From: Gammaproteobacteria bacterium
GTDB lineage: Bacteria > Pseudomonadota > Gammaproteobacteria > Steroidobacterales > Steroidobacteraceae
Reading direction: 5' to 3'
Length of the DNA stretch: 64,000 bases
NCBI GenBank assembly: GCA_025357835.1
Contig: JANYLM010000074.1
Location: forward strand, 1-64,000
The notes beneath the pieces were generated by a model. That model was not told the DNA's origin. It did no database searches and worked only from the letters and a program-made list of their open reading frames with translations. The first letter of the stretch is position 1, and each line of letters starts with the position of its first letter. Shown here in pieces: positions 10,028-20,567 of the stretch. Both the position numbers and the translations under genes were made by a program.

Positions 10028-13000
10028 GTGGGACTGTCCGCCGGCCGAGCATCGCCGGCGGCGGACCGTACGGGTCCGCGCATGCGGGCCGCGACACGGT
10101 CGAACGCCAGGTAAATCACCGGGGTGGTGAACAAGGTCAGCACCTGGCTCACCAACAGACCTCCCACGATGCTGACGCCCAGCGGGTGGCGCAATTCCGA
10201 CCCGGTCCCCGTGCCGAACATCAACGGCAGGGCGCCGAATATCGCGGCAACCGTGGTCATGAGTATGGGGCGAAAGCGCAACAGGCAGGCCTTATAGATC
10301 GCATCGCGCGGCGCAAGGCCTTCATCGCGCTGTGCGACTACCGCGAAATCGATCATCAGGATGGCGTTCTTCTTCACAATGCCGATGAGCAGGACAATGC
10401 CGATCAGTGCAATGATGGTCAGGTCGTCTCCCGCGAGCATCAGGGCGAGCAGCGCGCCGATGCCCGCCGACGGCAGCGTTGAGAGAATCGTGATGGGATG
10501 GATGAAGCTCTCGTATAGCACGCCCAGCACGATGTACATGACGACTACGGCAGCTACCAACAGCAAGAGCTCATTGTTCAAGTTACTGCGGAAGGCAAGC
10601 GCCGCTCCTTGAAAGGTGGTTCGGACGCTGTTCGGCATGCCGACGCCTTGCTCGGCAGTTTCGATGGCCGACACGCCGGCGCCCAGTGAGGCGCCTTGGC
10701 TCAAGTTGAAGGACACGGTGGCAGAGGGAAATTGCGCCAAGTGATTGATGAGCAGCGGCCGGGTTTCCACGTCGACTTTCGCGATCGCCGACAGCGGTAC
10801 CTGGCCGCCGGCCGCCGACGGCACGTAGATGGATGCTAGCGAGTCCACAGATTGATAGAAGACCGGGTCGGCTTCCAGGATTACACGATACTGGTTTGAC
10901 TGGGTGAATATCGTGGAAACGATTCGCTGGCCGAAGGCATCGTACAGGGCGTTGTCGACCGTACCCACGCTGATGCCGAGTCGCGCCGCGCTGTCGCGGT
11001 CGATGGTGATGTAGACAGCGAGCCCATTGTCTTCTTGGTTGCTGACGACGTCGGCAAGTTCGGGCTGCTGTCGAAGCGCCGCCAGCAGCTTCGGGGTCCA
11101 CGTGGATAATGCCGCCGAGTCCGCGCTTTCCAGGGTGAATTGGTACTGGGTTCGGCTCACGGTGTTATCTAGGGTGAGATCCTGCACCGGCTGCATGTAC
11201 AGCGTAATGCCCGCAACGTCCGCGGTCTCGGCGCGCAGGCGCCGTATGACATCGGCGAGGTTCGAGCTGCGTTTGGCGCGCGGCTGCAAATTGATCAGAA
11301 AGCGTCCGCTGTTCAGAGTGACGTTGTTACCGTCGACGCCAATGAACGAGGACAGACTGAGGACATCAGCATCCTTTTGAATGGCCGCGGCGAGCGCCTG
11401 CTGCCGATCGGCCATGGCCGCGTAGGACACCGACTCGGTGGCTTCGGAAACTCCCTGAATCAATCCCGTGTCCTGCTCGGGAAAAAAACCCTTGGGAATG
11501 AGGATGTAGAGGATCGCCGTCACGGCAACGGTGGCCGTCGCGACATACAGGGTCAGTCGCTGGCGATCCAGAACCCAGGTCAATTGTCGGCCGTACCACT
11601 CGACCACGGCCCTGAACCAGCGCCCCGACTCAAGCGCCGCCTGTGCCCCCGGCGGCCGGTGCTTGAGTAGCTTGGCGCACATCATCGGCACCAGCGTCAG
11701 AGAGACCACGGCGGATATGAGAATCGTCACCGCCAGCGTCACCGCGAATTCTCGGAACAAACGTCCGACCACATCCTGCATGAACAGCAGCGGAATGAGC
11801 ACGGCGATCAGCGAGGCGGTCAGCGAAATGATCGTGAAGCCTATCTGTCCGGCGCCCTTGAGGGCGGCCTCGAGCGGCGTCTCGCCGAGCTCGATATAGC
11901 GCGAAATGTTTTCTATCATCACGATGGCATCGTCGACGACGAAACCCGTCGCGATGGTCAACGCCATCAAAGACAGATTGTTGAGGCTGAAGTTCGCCAG
12001 ATACATCACGGCAAAGGTGCCGATGAGCGACAGCGGCACGGAAAGGCTGGGAATGATGGTGGCCGGAACATTGCGCAGGAACAGGTAGATCACCAGCACG
12101 ACCAATACCACGGCGAGCATCAGTTCGAATTCGACATCGGCGACCGACGCTCTGATGGTCGTGGTGCGGTCGGTGAGGATGGCGAGATCCACTCCCGCGG
12201 GCAGCGCGGCCTGCAGCGTCGGCAGCAGGTCGTGGATTCGGTTGACGACGTCGACCACGTTCGCGCCCGGCTGCCGCTGTACGTTGAGGATCAAGGCGGG
12301 GACCGAATTCATCCAGCCGCCCAGTTTGGCGTTCTCCGCACCCGAAACCAATTCGGCCACATCTTTGAGCCGCACCGGGGCGCCGTTCTTATACGCGACC
12401 ACGACGTTGCCGTAGTCTTCCGCGTTTCTGATCTGATCGTTGGTATTGACGGTGTAGGCGCTGGTGGGGCCATCCAGGGTGCCCTTCGGGCCGTTCTGGT
12501 TGGCGTTGCCGATGCTCGTGCGCAGATCGTCGAGATTCAGCCCATACGCCGCCATGGCTCGCGGATTTGCGACGATGCGCACCGCCGGGCGCTGGCCGCC
12601 GCTGATGCTGACGACGCCGACGCCTTTGATCTGCGAGATCTTCTGCGCGATGCGCGTGTCAGCTAGATCTTCAACTTCCGGGAGAGGCATCACTTTCGAA
12701 GTGAGCCCCAGTATCAACACCGGCGCGTCGGCGGGGTTGACCTTGGCGTAGATCGGAGGCGCGGGCAAGTCCTGCGGCAGCAGATTTTGCGCACCGCTGA
12801 TGGCCGCCTGCACCTGTTGCTCAGCCACGTCGATGGCGAGTGCCAGACTGAATTGCAAGGTGATCACCGACGCGCCGGCCGAACTGGTCGAGGACATTTG
12901 GCTCAGGCCCGGCATTTGGCCGAATTGTTTCTCCAGCGGCGCGGTGATGGCAGATGTGATGACTTCGGGGCTGGCTCCCGGGTAGAAGGTCTGCACCTGG

Positions 13001-13164
13001 ATGGTGGGGTATGCCACCTCGGGAAGCGCGGACTGAGGCAGCTGCAGGTAGGCGATTGCGCCGACGATCAATATTGCCACCATCAGCAAGGTGGTCGCGA
13101 CCGGACGCAGGATGAATATGCGCGAGGGGTTCATGCGGATGCAGCCGTGGGAGTCGCTGCGCAT
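10024..13164 (-). CDS. RND multidrug efflux pump permease, HAE1 family (MdtB-like)
   Basis: 1046-residue pump, second gene of the operon. It has the standard architecture: TM1 [16 protein letters not shown], first porter domain, TM2-6 with [19 protein letters not shown], second porter domain, and TM8-12 with [19 protein letters not shown]. The upstream ATG is chosen because CGGAG lies about 5 bases before it; an internal ATG 30 bases later ([11 protein letters not shown]) matches the family start better but has no visible ribosome-binding site. Its stop overlaps the GTG of the next pump. Two adjacent HAE1 pumps with one adaptor is the hallmark of MdtABC/MuxABC systems. Confidence 0.93.
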   Translation of the reverse strand: MRSDSHGCIRMNPSRIFILRPVATTLLMVAILIVGAIAYLQLPQSALPEVAYPTIQVQTFYPGASPEVITSAITAPLEKQFGQMPGLSQMSSTSSAGASVITLQFSLALAIDVAEQQVQAAISGAQNLLPQDLPAPPIYAKVNPADAPVLILGLTSKVMPLPEVEDLADTRIAQKISQIKGVGVVSISGGQRPAVRIVANPRAMAAYGLNLDDLRTSIGNANQNGPKGTLDGPTSAYTVNTNDQIRNAEDYGNVVVAYKNGAPVRLKDVAELVSGAENAKLGGWMNSVPALILNVQRQPGANVVDVVNRIHDLLPTLQAALPAGVDLAILTDRTTTIRASVADVEFELMLAVVLVVLVIYLFLRNVPATIIPSLSVPLSLIGTFAVMYLANFSLNNLSLMALTIATGFVVDDAIVMIENISRYIELGETPLEAALKGAGQIGFTIISLTASLIAVLIPLLFMQDVVGRLFREFAVTLAVTILISAVVSLTLVPMMCAKLLKHRPPGAQAALESGRWFRAVVEWYGRQLTWVLDRQRLTLYVATATVAVTAILYILIPKGFFPEQDTGLIQGVSEATESVSYAAMADRQQALAAAIQKDADVLSLSSFIGVDGNNVTLNSGRFLINLQPRAKRSSNLADVIRRLRAETADVAGITLYMQPVQDLTLDNTVSRTQYQFTLESADSAALSTWTPKLLAALRQQPELADVVSNQEDNGLAVYITIDRDSAARLGISVGTVDNALYDAFGQRIVSTIFTQSNQYRVILEADPVFYQSVDSLASIYVPSAAGGQVPLSAIAKVDVETRPLLINHLAQFPSATVSFNLSQGASLGAGVSAIETAEQGVGMPNSVRTTFQGAALAFRSNLNNELLLLVAAVVVMYIVLGVLYESFIHPITILSTLPSAGIGALLALMLAGDDLTIIALIGIVLLIGIVKKNAILMIDFAVVAQRDEGLAPRDAIYKACLLRFRPILMTTVAAIFGALPLMFGTGTGSELRHPLGVSIVGGLLVSQVLTLFTTPVIYLAFDRVAARMRGPVRSAAGDARPADSPT

Positions 13165-13198
13165 GCAGCTCCGGCTACCAGCGCGTCCGCGATCAGCA

Positions 13199-14551
13199 TC
13201 ATTGCGATGGGTTGGTGCGCGTTCGCCGTTGCGAGCCCGGTGAGTTCGGTGAGTTCGGGGTGCTGGCGTGGGCGCTCCCGGGCGAGCCTGCGGGGGGCGG
13301 TTCCGCGCTCGGTAGCTGCACTTGCGCGCCTTCGCGTAGGCGGTCGCCCCCCTCCGTTACGACCAATTCGTCGACGCTCAGTCCCTTGGTCACGGCGACG
13401 CGCTCTCCATCCACGACGCCCAAAGTCACCGGTCGCACCTGGACGGTGCGGTCGGAGTTCACGACGTAGACAAAGGTGCTGACGACGCCGTTGGGCGCAC
13501 CGCGGCGCACCGCCGAGTTCGGCATGATGACCTGATCGTGCAGCACTTCTTGCAGTAGCTGGATATTGACGAACTGGTTCGGAAACAGCAGTCCGTCCGA
13601 ATTGGCAAATTGCGCCCGCAGCTTTACCGTGCCGGTCGTAACGTCAATTTCATTATCCACGGTGAGCAGCTTGCCGACTGCGAGCTTGGTGCTGTTGGTG
13701 CGATCGTAGGCTTCTATGGGAATGGCACCACCGGCATGCAAGCGCCGCATCAGTGCCGATACATTGTCCTCGGGGATGGAGAAAATGACCGTGATAGGCT
13801 GTAGTTGATTGATCACGACGATGCCGTTCGCATCGCCTGGAGTGACATAGTTGCCCTGGTCGACCTGCCGCAATCCGACGCGGCCCGTAATCGGTGCGAC
13901 GATGTGCGTGTATTGCAGATTGACGCTTGCGGTTTTGAGCTGACCCTCATCCGATTCAATGGTCCCCGCGTATTGAGCGACCAGCGCCCGCTGAGTGTCG
14001 AGCTGCTGTTGAGCGATGGAATCTTCCTTGACCAGTCCCTCATAGCGTGTGAAATTCAACTCGGCGTCCGCCAGCAGCGCCTGATCGCGCCGGAGATTCC
14101 CCTGTACTTGTTGCAGGGCGGCTTCGTATGGGCGAGCATCGATCTGCGCCAGAGAGGCGCCTTGATGCACGGTTTGACCCTCCGTGAACAGGATCTTTTG
14201 CATGACTCCGGATATTTGCGTCCTTACCGTCACGGTGGCCAGAGGCGTGACCGTGCCCAGGGCGGGAATGCGCAGTTGGATGTCACCGGACACGGCCGTC
14301 GCGGTCGAGACGGCTACCGGTCCATTCTGACCGCCGCGTGCGGGACCTCCGGCGGCCGGGGTTTGCTTGCTCTGAATGAATCTGACTAGAGCAATCAACA
14401 ACAGCAGGGCCACCATGGCAATGAGCAATGCGACCCTGTGCCGACGGATGAATGCGATGGCGCCATGCGCGGGAGCGGGATGATCTGGGTATATTGGATC
14501 GTTTAACACAACTTCACACTTCGTCACAGTCGGGGGCCTGCATCCCGGCAC
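13199..14551 (-). CDS. RND periplasmic adaptor (membrane fusion protein), MdtA-like
   Basis: 450-residue HlyD/MdtA-type adaptor and first gene of the efflux operon. An N-terminal anchor helix ([20 protein letters not shown]) precedes a barrel-sandwich and coiled-coil hairpin. The lipoyl-like half motif is [23 protein letters not shown], the helical hairpin runs about residues 140-210, and the barrel domain resumes at [19 protein letters not shown]. The C-terminal about 40 residues are Pro/Ser/Asn-rich and likely disordered. A GTG at 14509 (VLNDPIYP) is an alternative start that would remove 14 residues. The adaptor bridges the MdtBC-like pumps to the outer-membrane factor. The promoter must lie in the roughly 200-base gap shared with the divergent dsbA-like gene. 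Confidence 0.92.
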   Translation of the reverse strand: MPGCRPPTVTKCEVVLNDPIYPDHPAPAHGAIAFIRRHRVALLIAMVALLLLIALVRFIQSKQTPAAGGPARGGQNGPVAVSTATAVSGDIQLRIPALGTVTPLATVTVRTQISGVMQKILFTEGQTVHQGASLAQIDARPYEAALQQVQGNLRRDQALLADAELNFTRYEGLVKEDSIAQQQLDTQRALVAQYAGTIESDEGQLKTASVNLQYTHIVAPITGRVGLRQVDQGNYVTPGDANGIVVINQLQPITVIFSIPEDNVSALMRRLHAGGAIPIEAYDRTNSTKLAVGKLLTVDNEIDVTTGTVKLRAQFANSDGLLFPNQFVNIQLLQEVLHDQVIMPNSAVRRGAPNGVVSTFVYVVNSDRTVQVRPVTLGVVDGERVAVTKGLSVDELVVTEGGDRLREGAQVQLPSAEPPPAGSPGSAHASTPNSPNSPGSQRRTRTNPSQ

Positions 14552-14760
14552 ACGCTGCCGATCGGGGGCGGTTACGGCAATTGCAGACTATAACCAGATT
14601 CCGCAAGGACATCATAGTTCAGCACTATTTTGCAGCGGCAGTATGGCACGCGCTACCATTTGGAGCCGCGGCAACAGCGCATTGTTCTCGACAGGCAGGA
14701 ACATCGGGGCGAAAATGCGGATTGGGCCATGGGAGTCAAGACATGCACAGGGGAGGTTTG

Positions 14761-15441
14761 ATGAAATTACTGAATTACGCCGCGTTGGCGGCCGTGCTCC
14801 TAGGGGGTGTTTGCCCGCCGGTGCACAGTGCAGTCACCTGGACTGAGGGGGTCAATTACTTCTTGATTGAACCGGCCCGCCCGACGTCGATGCCCCCCGG
14901 GAAGGTCGAGGTCACCGAAGTTTTCTCCTATGCCTGCCCGGCGTGCAATTTATTCGTGCCCACCATGCACAAGTTGCAGGCGAGCCTGCCGCCCAACGCG
15001 GTACTCGACTACCTACCGGCATCGTTCAATCCAAGCGAAGACTGGCCCATGTTCCAGCTCGCATACTTCACCGCTCAAACCCTCGGTGTCTCTGATCAGA
15101 GTCACGATGCCATGTTCAATGCCGTCTGGCAGGGCGGCGATTTGGCGGTCATCGATCCCACCACCCGAGGCATCAAGAGCCGCCTGCCGCGCATCGAGGA
15201 CGCGGCAAAGTTCTACAACGCCAAAGCCGGCGTGCCGGTTGATAAATTCCTCGCGACCGCGAAGTCATTCGCGGTGGACAACAAGGTGCGCGCGGCCGAG
15301 GATTCGATTCAGCGGTATCGCGTCGATCGCACGCCGACCATTATCGTGAACGGCAAGTACCGGGTGTATGTCGAATCCGCGGGCGGCAACGATCAGGTGG
15401 TCGAACTCGTGAAATGGCTGGTTGCGAAAGAAAGCAAGTAG
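14761..15441 (+). CDS. Periplasmic thiol:disulfide oxidoreductase, DsbA family
   Basis: 227-residue exported thioredoxin-fold protein. The start is set by AGGGGAGG about 5 bases upstream of the ATG; an ATG 18 bases earlier lies before this site. A signal peptide (MKLLNYAALAAVLLGGVCPPVHSA) is followed by a mature domain with the active site CPAC at residues 59-62 (E. coli DsbA has CPHC). The inserted helical domain is present, and the cis-proline loop RTPTIIVNGKYRV lies near the C-terminus. It should introduce disulfides into exported proteins and be re-oxidised by DsbB, which is not in this window. It is divergent from the efflux operon with no evident functional link. Confidence 0.9.
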   Translation: MKLLNYAALAAVLLGGVCPPVHSAVTWTEGVNYFLIEPARPTSMPPGKVEVTEVFSYACPACNLFVPTMHKLQASLPPNAVLDYLPASFNPSEDWPMFQLAYFTAQTLGVSDQSHDAMFNAVWQGGDLAVIDPTTRGIKSRLPRIEDAAKFYNAKAGVPVDKFLATAKSFAVDNKVRAAEDSIQRYRVDRTPTIIVNGKYRVYVESAGGNDQVVELVKWLVAKESK

Positions 15442-15473
15442 GGTTCAAGCGGTGTCGATGACGCTGCCGGCCT

Positions 15474-16121
15474 ATGAAAAAAAATCTACTCTATTATCCG
15501 AGGCTGTGGATTTCCCTGACCACCGGCTGCGTGATTTTTTTCTTCCTTCCGCAGCACTGGTCGACCTTGAGTCGCGTGCTGGTGTGCTGGAATTGCGGCG
15601 TTGCGCTGTTCCTCGCGCTGATCAGCGCCTGGATGATAAGTTTGACGGCTGAGCAGATCTGCTCGAGATACATCGAAGAAGACGAGTCGGCGCCGATCAT
15701 TCTGGCCGTCGTAACCATCGCCGCGCTGCTCAGCTTGGTAGCCATCGTCGAGCCGCTGGCCACGCTCAAGCAGGCAGTGGGTACGCAGCGGGTTGGGCAT
15801 TTTGCGCTGGCGGCCCTAACCCTGGTGAACTCATGGATTCTAGTGCCGACCATGTTCACGACGCACTATGCCGACATGTTCTACAGCGCGAGCGAACAGA
15901 ATCGTCCGCTGCGTTTTCCCGAAACTCCCATGCCTGTGTTTTGGGATTTTGCCTATTTCTCCTTCACCATCGCCGCGGCTTGCCAAACCGCCGATGTTTC
16001 CACGCTCAATGCGACCGCACGCAAGACGGTGATTACGCACACCTTGATTTCGTTTCTCTTCAACGCCTCCATTCTCGGCTTTGCGATCAATGTCACGGCT
16101 GGACTCATCGGCGGAAACTGA
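15474..16121 (+). CDS. DUF1345 integral membrane protein
   Basis: 215-residue protein with about five hydrophobic segments, matching the DUF1345 family in length and in the pattern LTxEQICSR / AxxTLxNSWxLVxTMFTxHYA / FWDFxYFSFTIAxACQTADV. The family has no established biochemical role. The gene follows the dsbA-like gene by about 30 bases on the same strand and may be cotranscribed. No catalytic or metal-binding motif stands out. The function is unknown. Confidence 0.8.
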   Translation: MKKNLLYYPRLWISLTTGCVIFFFLPQHWSTLSRVLVCWNCGVALFLALISAWMISLTAEQICSRYIEEDESAPIILAVVTIAALLSLVAIVEPLATLKQAVGTQRVGHFALAALTLVNSWILVPTMFTTHYADMFYSASEQNRPLRFPETPMPVFWDFAYFSFTIAAACQTADVSTLNATARKTVITHTLISFLFNASILGFAINVTAGLIGGN

Positions 16122-16233
16122 CCTGCGTCGGCGAGCGATTGCGTTGCCGATTTCTCCTCCCGTCATGACGAAGGCCACAGATTGCAGGCGGGTGACGTCG
16201 GTTAGCGGGTCTCCCTCATTGAGTTGCGTGAAG

Positions 16234-18174
16234 TTACCACAGTGCAGGCTTCGGCGACTCAGCAGGCGACATCAGTGCATCGAGGCGCGGCGGTTCGCCG
16301 TCGCGCACCGATGCCAGCGCGACAATGTGCTCCAGGATGTGCTGCACATAGTTGCGGGTTTCGGTGTAGGGAATGTTTTCGATCCAGATGTCGGCATCCA
16401 TCGTTTTAGGCGGCAGCCAGCGGGCGACGGACACCGGACCCGCATTGTAGGCGGCGAGGCTCAAATCGAGCCGGCCGGAGTAACGGTCGAGTAATTCGCG
16501 TAAGTAAGCCGCGCCGAGCGGTACCGCCACTGAGGGCTCGAATAGGCTGTCCTTGTCCGGCAGGGGGAGATGCCAACGGCGCGCGACGGCAGTCGCCGTG
16601 GCCGGCAACATCTGCATGAGACCGCGCGCGTCCGCGCGTGACACCGCGTCTTTGCGATACAGGCTTTCCTGGCGCATGACCCCCAATATCCAGTCGGCAG
16701 GTACGCTCGCCAGCTGGCTGGCCGCGGCAACCGCTACAGGGTAGGGGCGCGGATAACGCAGACGAACATCGTCCCATTCGCCGGCCTGCGCCAACATGGT
16801 GATGGATTCGGCATACCATCCCCAGCGCGCCGCCAGATGTGCGGCCTGAACTTTGACGGCGGGCTCGGCTCCGCCCAGCGCCGCCGTCCATTCGGCTGCG
16901 GCATCGTCCGCCATGTCGCAGGCGAATAACTCGCGGGCGCGAATCAGGCCGGCCTGTACAGCGATCTCGGCCTGTGCCTTGACGTCGTCCGGCGACGGCC
17001 GCGCATTCAGGTGGTAGCTACGGTGCAGGCGGTCCGCTGCGAGATAGCCGTAGTAGTCGCGCATTTCCGCTATCTCACCGAACAGCACCGCCGCCGCGTC
17101 GGCGCCCGCCGTGGCCGCCACCGCGCGCGCGCGCCAATAGCGCCAGCGAGGCTGGGTTGCAAGGCCTGCGGGCATGCCGTCGAGCCAGCGCAGCGCCATG
17201 CCGTAGTCGCCGCTCCACAATGCTGCGCGAACGCGCCATTCCTCGACTTGACTGTCGACCGCGTCCGCGGTCAAACCATCGAACGCGGCCACGGCTTGAG
17301 GGTCACGGCCGTAGGCGGCCCCCAGCGCGGCTGCGCGCCGTAGTCGAGCTTGCAGCGCGGGTGCCAGGCCTTGACGAGCCAGCAGCGGCGACAGCAGCTT
17401 CAGCGCCGCGGCGGAATCGGCGCGAGTCAGCTTCTCGAAGCCGGCGGCGAGGGCGTCCGGTTCCACTGGCAAGGTGGGGTGGGTCGCCAACACGGTCAGC
17501 GCCGATTTCGGTGCTTCCAGGAGGTCCGACCATTGGAGCAATGCGGCGCTTCGGGCCACCGGTACGTCGGCGGCGAACTCGCGGGCCAGCCGAGGATTGT
17601 CGGCGGCAAGAGCGGCACGAGTCTTGGTCTCTGCCAAGGCCGGCGTCAGGAGATTTTGTTGTCGAAGCCACGCAAATACATTATCGCATTCGGCCGGCTG
17701 CTTCTGCGGCAGACTCCAGCGCGCGAGCACTGCAGCGCCAAGGCCTTGCATGTCGCCGGTGGCCAATCGACCCTCGAGCCTGGCGCAGACCAGCGGCGCG
17801 TCGGAGACATCTGGGGAGCGCGGCAGGAACCAGTCCCACCGGCGCCGCTGTGCCAGGCTCAGCAACCAATCGCGCCGCAGGCCGCGGGTAATCGGTTGTC
17901 CGGCATGGGCTTGCAAAAATGCTTCGATCGTCCCGTCCAGGGCGGCGTCGGGTTGCTTAATCAGATCGCGCCGGAATCTCGCCGCAACGAGGTAGTCGTA
18001 GATGGCGAAGGCTTTGAGCGCCGGAGAATCCGCTGCTTCGGGTTGGTTCAGGCGAATGCGCTGCATGGCATCGATAAAATCACGTCCGGCGCTGCCCGGG
18101 TCGGCGGCCGGGACGAATTGCACGCCACCCAGGAATAGCGAGAGGGCCAGCAGCCATTTTGAGTACATCGACAT
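16234..18174 (-). CDS. slt: Soluble lytic murein transglycosylase (Slt70 type)
   Basis: 646-residue periplasmic enzyme that cleaves the MurNAc-GlcNAc bond of peptidoglycan with formation of 1,6-anhydro-MurNAc. A signal peptide (WLLALSLFLGGVQFVPA) is followed by about 430 residues of Ala-rich helical repeats, the superhelical U/L doughnut of Slt70. The C-terminal lysozyme-like domain contains the catalytic Glu in GVMRQESLYRKDA, then GLMQMLPATA, LSLAAYNAGP and the PYTETRNYVQHILE box. All family motifs are intact and the length matches Slt70 (about 645). It is transcribed towards the DUF1345 gene and divergently from hemD. Confidence 0.95.
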   Translation of the reverse strand: MSMYSKWLLALSLFLGGVQFVPAADPGSAGRDFIDAMQRIRLNQPEAADSPALKAFAIYDYLVAARFRRDLIKQPDAALDGTIEAFLQAHAGQPITRGLRRDWLLSLAQRRRWDWFLPRSPDVSDAPLVCARLEGRLATGDMQGLGAAVLARWSLPQKQPAECDNVFAWLRQQNLLTPALAETKTRAALAADNPRLAREFAADVPVARSAALLQWSDLLEAPKSALTVLATHPTLPVEPDALAAGFEKLTRADSAAALKLLSPLLARQGLAPALQARLRRAAALGAAYGRDPQAVAAFDGLTADAVDSQVEEWRVRAALWSGDYGMALRWLDGMPAGLATQPRWRYWRARAVAATAGADAAAVLFGEIAEMRDYYGYLAADRLHRSYHLNARPSPDDVKAQAEIAVQAGLIRARELFACDMADDAAAEWTAALGGAEPAVKVQAAHLAARWGWYAESITMLAQAGEWDDVRLRYPRPYPVAVAAASQLASVPADWILGVMRQESLYRKDAVSRADARGLMQMLPATATAVARRWHLPLPDKDSLFEPSVAVPLGAAYLRELLDRYSGRLDLSLAAYNAGPVSVARWLPPKTMDADIWIENIPYTETRNYVQHILEHIVALASVRDGEPPRLDALMSPAESPKPALW

Positions 18175-18253
18175 GGGGGGATTTTAGGCGCCGGCGTCAG
18201 GCATGGCGATTCGCGCTGCCATCGCCCCGGCGGCATGGTTGAATATGGGAAAT

Positions 18254-19063
18254 ATGAAATCCAAAGTTGTAGCGATTCTCGAGACTCGCACCGGAGCGCA
18301 CTTGGGGGAGTTGATCGCGCGCCGAGGCTGGATACCCATGCTGGCGCCGGCGCTCGAAGAGGTGCCGGACGTCGATCCGCAAGCCGTGTCCTCGCTGCTC
18401 GCGCAATGGCGGGTCGATCCTTTCAACATGGTCATTTTTCAAACCGGCGTCGGCACACGAGCACTATTCCAGGCTACCGATGGGGCGGCCCTGACGGGTG
18501 ATCTGTTGCAGCACCTGGGGTCCTGCCTGGTGGTAGTCCGGGGACCGAAGCCGGTCGGAGAATTGAATGCGCGTGGCGTGCGCATCGACATCCGGGCTGC
18601 CACACCGTTCACCACGGAAACCGTTCTGGCCGCGGTGTCCGCAACGCCGATGCAGGGTGCGCGGGTCCTGGTGCAGCGTTACGGTGCGGCGAACCAAGTG
18701 CTGCGCGAGGCGTTGGAGAAGCGCGGTGCCCGTGTGGAGGAGATTGCCACTTACCGGTGGGCGTTGCCGGCTAACACCCAGCCGCTCAACGAGCTTCTGG
18801 AAGGGCTGGCGCGCTCCGGCATCGATGCTGTGGTATTCACCAGTGCCGTTCAAATCTACAATCTATACGCGATGGCGGAGAAATCTGGCCGGGCTTCCGA
18901 TCTCGTGAATCAACTCAACCGCCTGGTAATCGCATCGATTGGGCCGGTGTGCTCGCGAGCGCTTCGTGAACATGGCGTCACGCCAACCTTCGAAGCCAGC
19001 CCTCCGAAATTGGGACCGCTGGTTGCCGGACTCGAAAAGGCTTTGTCGGTGCATCCGAGGTAG
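18254..19063 (+). CDS. hemD: Uroporphyrinogen-III synthase family protein
   Basis: About 269 residues from the chosen ATG (MKSKVVAILETR); in-frame ATGs at 18203 and 18245 are alternatives. The two-lobed HemD fold is recognisable. Lobe 1 contains VIFQTGVGTRALF and the hinge VVRGPKPVGELNARGV. Lobe 2 contains GARVLVQRYG, the VEEIATYRW strand, and the DAVVFTSAVQIYNLY and IASIGPVCSRALREHGV segments. HemD closes and inverts ring D of hydroxymethylbilane in haem and sirohaem synthesis. No hemA, hemB or hemC lies nearby. An orphan hemD is not unusual, but a divergent HemD-like regulator or paralogue cannot be excluded because this family tolerates high sequence divergence. Confidence 0.8.
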   Translation: MKSKVVAILETRTGAHLGELIARRGWIPMLAPALEEVPDVDPQAVSSLLAQWRVDPFNMVIFQTGVGTRALFQATDGAALTGDLLQHLGSCLVVVRGPKPVGELNARGVRIDIRAATPFTTETVLAAVSATPMQGARVLVQRYGAANQVLREALEKRGARVEEIATYRWALPANTQPLNELLEGLARSGIDAVVFTSAVQIYNLYAMAEKSGRASDLVNQLNRLVIASIGPVCSRALREHGVTPTFEASPPKLGPLVAGLEKALSVHPR

Positions 19064-19102
19064 GCCTGGCGGACAGGCGCTGCGCCTGGTACAGCGCATC
19101 GC

Positions 19103-19402
19103 TCAATGACTCCCGCCGACCGACGGCGAGTCGCTGGCGGGGAAGGACTCATCGAGCTGTTTGGCCATGTACGCCGCGGCGTACGAGCATGCTGGATTCA
19201 CCGACCAGCCAGGCCCGCGCGCCACACTCAAGGCCGCGCGCATCAACTCCGCCGCAACGCCTCGGCCGCGGATTGCGGCCGGAACGCGCGTATGGGTGAT
19301 AGTCATAACTCCACCGTCCAGCGTGTAGTCGAGTTGCGCATGGTTTCCGTCGACCTCGGTGGTGAAGCAGTGCGCGCCGGAGTCATGGCTAATGGTGCTC
19401 AT
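19103..19402 (-). CDS. Small GNAT-like N-acetyltransferase (YjdJ / Acetyltransf_CG type)
   Basis: 99-residue protein with the compact acetyl-CoA binding core typical of PF14542: LDYTLDGGVMTITHTRVPAAIRGRGVAAELMRAAL followed by SVNPACSYAAAYM. The RGRGVA loop is the acetyl-CoA pyrophosphate-binding turn. The reading frame is open a further 384 bases upstream, but that extension only reads the out-of-frame shadow of the Pro/Gln repeats of the neighbouring gene. The ATG at 19402 is therefore taken as the start. It begins 13 bases after the stop of the YXWGXW-repeat gene on the same strand and is likely cotranscribed with it. The physiological substrate is unknown. Confidence 0.8.
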   Translation of the reverse strand: MSTISHDSGAHCFTTEVDGNHAQLDYTLDGGVMTITHTRVPAAIRGRGVAAELMRAALSVARGPGWSVNPACSYAAAYMAKQLDESFPASDSPSVGGSH

Positions 19403-19415
19403 GCTCTTCGTGGTG

Positions 19416-20567
19416 CTAAGTAGGACGTTCCGTGGGATGCTGCTCAGGCCGCGGTGGGGGCGCGCTTCGTTGCCGTTCCTGAGGTTGTTCCGGCGGACGG
19501 CGCTGCTCAACTGCCGGTTGCTGCTGCCGCGGCTCGCGTTGTTGCTGCGGGGGAGCTCGATTCTCCGGCTGCGGCTCGCGTGGTTGCTGCTGGGGCGCCC
19601 GGTTCTCCGGCTGCGGGGCGCGATACTGCTGCTGGGGTGCCCGGTTCTCCGGCTGCGGGGTGCGATACTGCTGCTGGGGAACCTGGTTCTCCGGCTGCGG
19701 GGCGCGATACTGCTGCTGCGGTGCCCGGTTCTCCGGCTGCGGGGCGCGATATTCCTGCTGAGCCGCGCGATTTTCCGGCTGCGCATCGTGGTGTGGGGGA
19801 TCGCCGTGTACCACGCTCATGGTGCCTCGCACGCTGCCTGCACGCGTGGCGGGCACCACTCCGCTTCCAGAGAATGCCCCAGGCCTGGGTGTTGCCGCAA
19901 TCGGTGGACGGCCCTGGTTCTCGCTGGCGCGCAGAACGGGGTTGGTTCGCGCGGCCTGCTCGTGCTGGCTTTGCTCCGCAGTGTGGGCTATGTGTCGCTC
20001 ACGTGCCGCCGCCTCGTCGGTCGCTCTCGGCTGGGCTCGAACGCCGCCGCTGCCACCGTTGTAGCTGACACGATTCACCGTGACGTTATTGATCACAGTC
20101 TTGTTGTACACATTGGTAATGTTCGTGTTGTTGATATTGTTCACGGAGCGGTTGTAGTACAAACGGTCGCCCTGCCAGTAGCCCCCTTCAAATCCTTCTC
20201 CGCCATAACCGTAGCCGTAATTAACCCCGCCGTAGAATCCGACGTGCTGACCCCAGTACCCGCCATGCCAAAAAAATGCTCCGTCTACCGCGCCCCAATA
20301 GCCGGGAGTCCACAGGAAGCCCGGCTCCGGGGCAAGCACCCAGGTGCCCGGTACCCAGTAGTAGCCCTGGATATCTCCACTCCAAGCCCAATACCCGGGG
20401 GTCCAAAGGTATCCGTCATCTGGAATCGGCGGTTGCTCGTAAACCGGCAATTCTGGGGGTGGCAAGTCGACCGAAATATTCACCGACACCTGCGCCATCG
20501 ATAGAGCCGGTAGAGCCAGCAAGAACAGCGTCGGCACGATGGACCGACTCCAGGTCTTCAGTAACAT
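19416..20567 (-). CDS. Secreted YXWGXW-repeat protein with C-terminal PQPEN repeats
   Basis: 383 residues. A signal peptide (SIVPTLFLLALPALSMAQ) precedes a mature domain (about residues 40-175) rich in W/Y/G, with recurring LWTPGYW, YYWVPGTW, FFWHGGYW and HVGFYGGVNYGYGYGG motifs of the YXWGXW-repeat family. An Asn-rich strand (NNINNTNITNVYNKTVINNVTVN) follows. The C-terminal half is Pro/Gln/Glu/Arg-rich, with six near-perfect 14-residue repeats (residues 262-345). A paralogue of the same architecture is encoded at 50113-51255. The family is exported and of unknown function. The promoter should be in the AT-richer 20568-20792 gap. Confidence 0.85.
   Translation of the reverse strand: MLLKTWSRSIVPTLFLLALPALSMAQVSVNISVDLPPPELPVYEQPPIPDDGYLWTPGYWAWSGDIQGYYWVPGTWVLAPEPGFLWTPGYWGAVDGAFFWHGGYWGQHVGFYGGVNYGYGYGGEGFEGGYWQGDRLYYNRSVNNINNTNITNVYNKTVINNVTVNRVSYNGGSGGVRAQPRATDEAAARERHIAHTAEQSQHEQAARTNPVLRASENQGRPPIAATPRPGAFSGSGVVPATRAGSVRGTMSVVHGDPPHHDAQPENRAAQQEYRAPQPENRAPQQQYRAPQPENQVPQQQYRTPQPENRAPQQQYRAPQPENRAPQQQPREPQPENRAPPQQQREPRQQQPAVEQRRPPEQPQERQRSAPPPRPEQHPTERPT
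19533..19784 (-). repeat. Six tandem 42-bp repeats encoding PQPENRAPQQQYRA
   Basis: Within the YXWGXW gene the DNA repeats every 42 bases, six times, with a few substitutions per unit. On the plus strand the recurring core reads ggttctccggctgcgg. Units 1-5 are closely similar at DNA level, so expansion is recent or maintained by recombination or slippage. Because 42 is divisible by 3, unit loss or gain keeps the frame. Confidence 0.9.

Noticed and set aside
19403-19786. N-terminal extension of the small acetyltransferase (RSRRTG-type repeats)
   Set aside because: It is the out-of-frame reading of the 42-bp repeats in the YXWGXW gene; the acetyltransferase fold begins only after the ATG at 19402.
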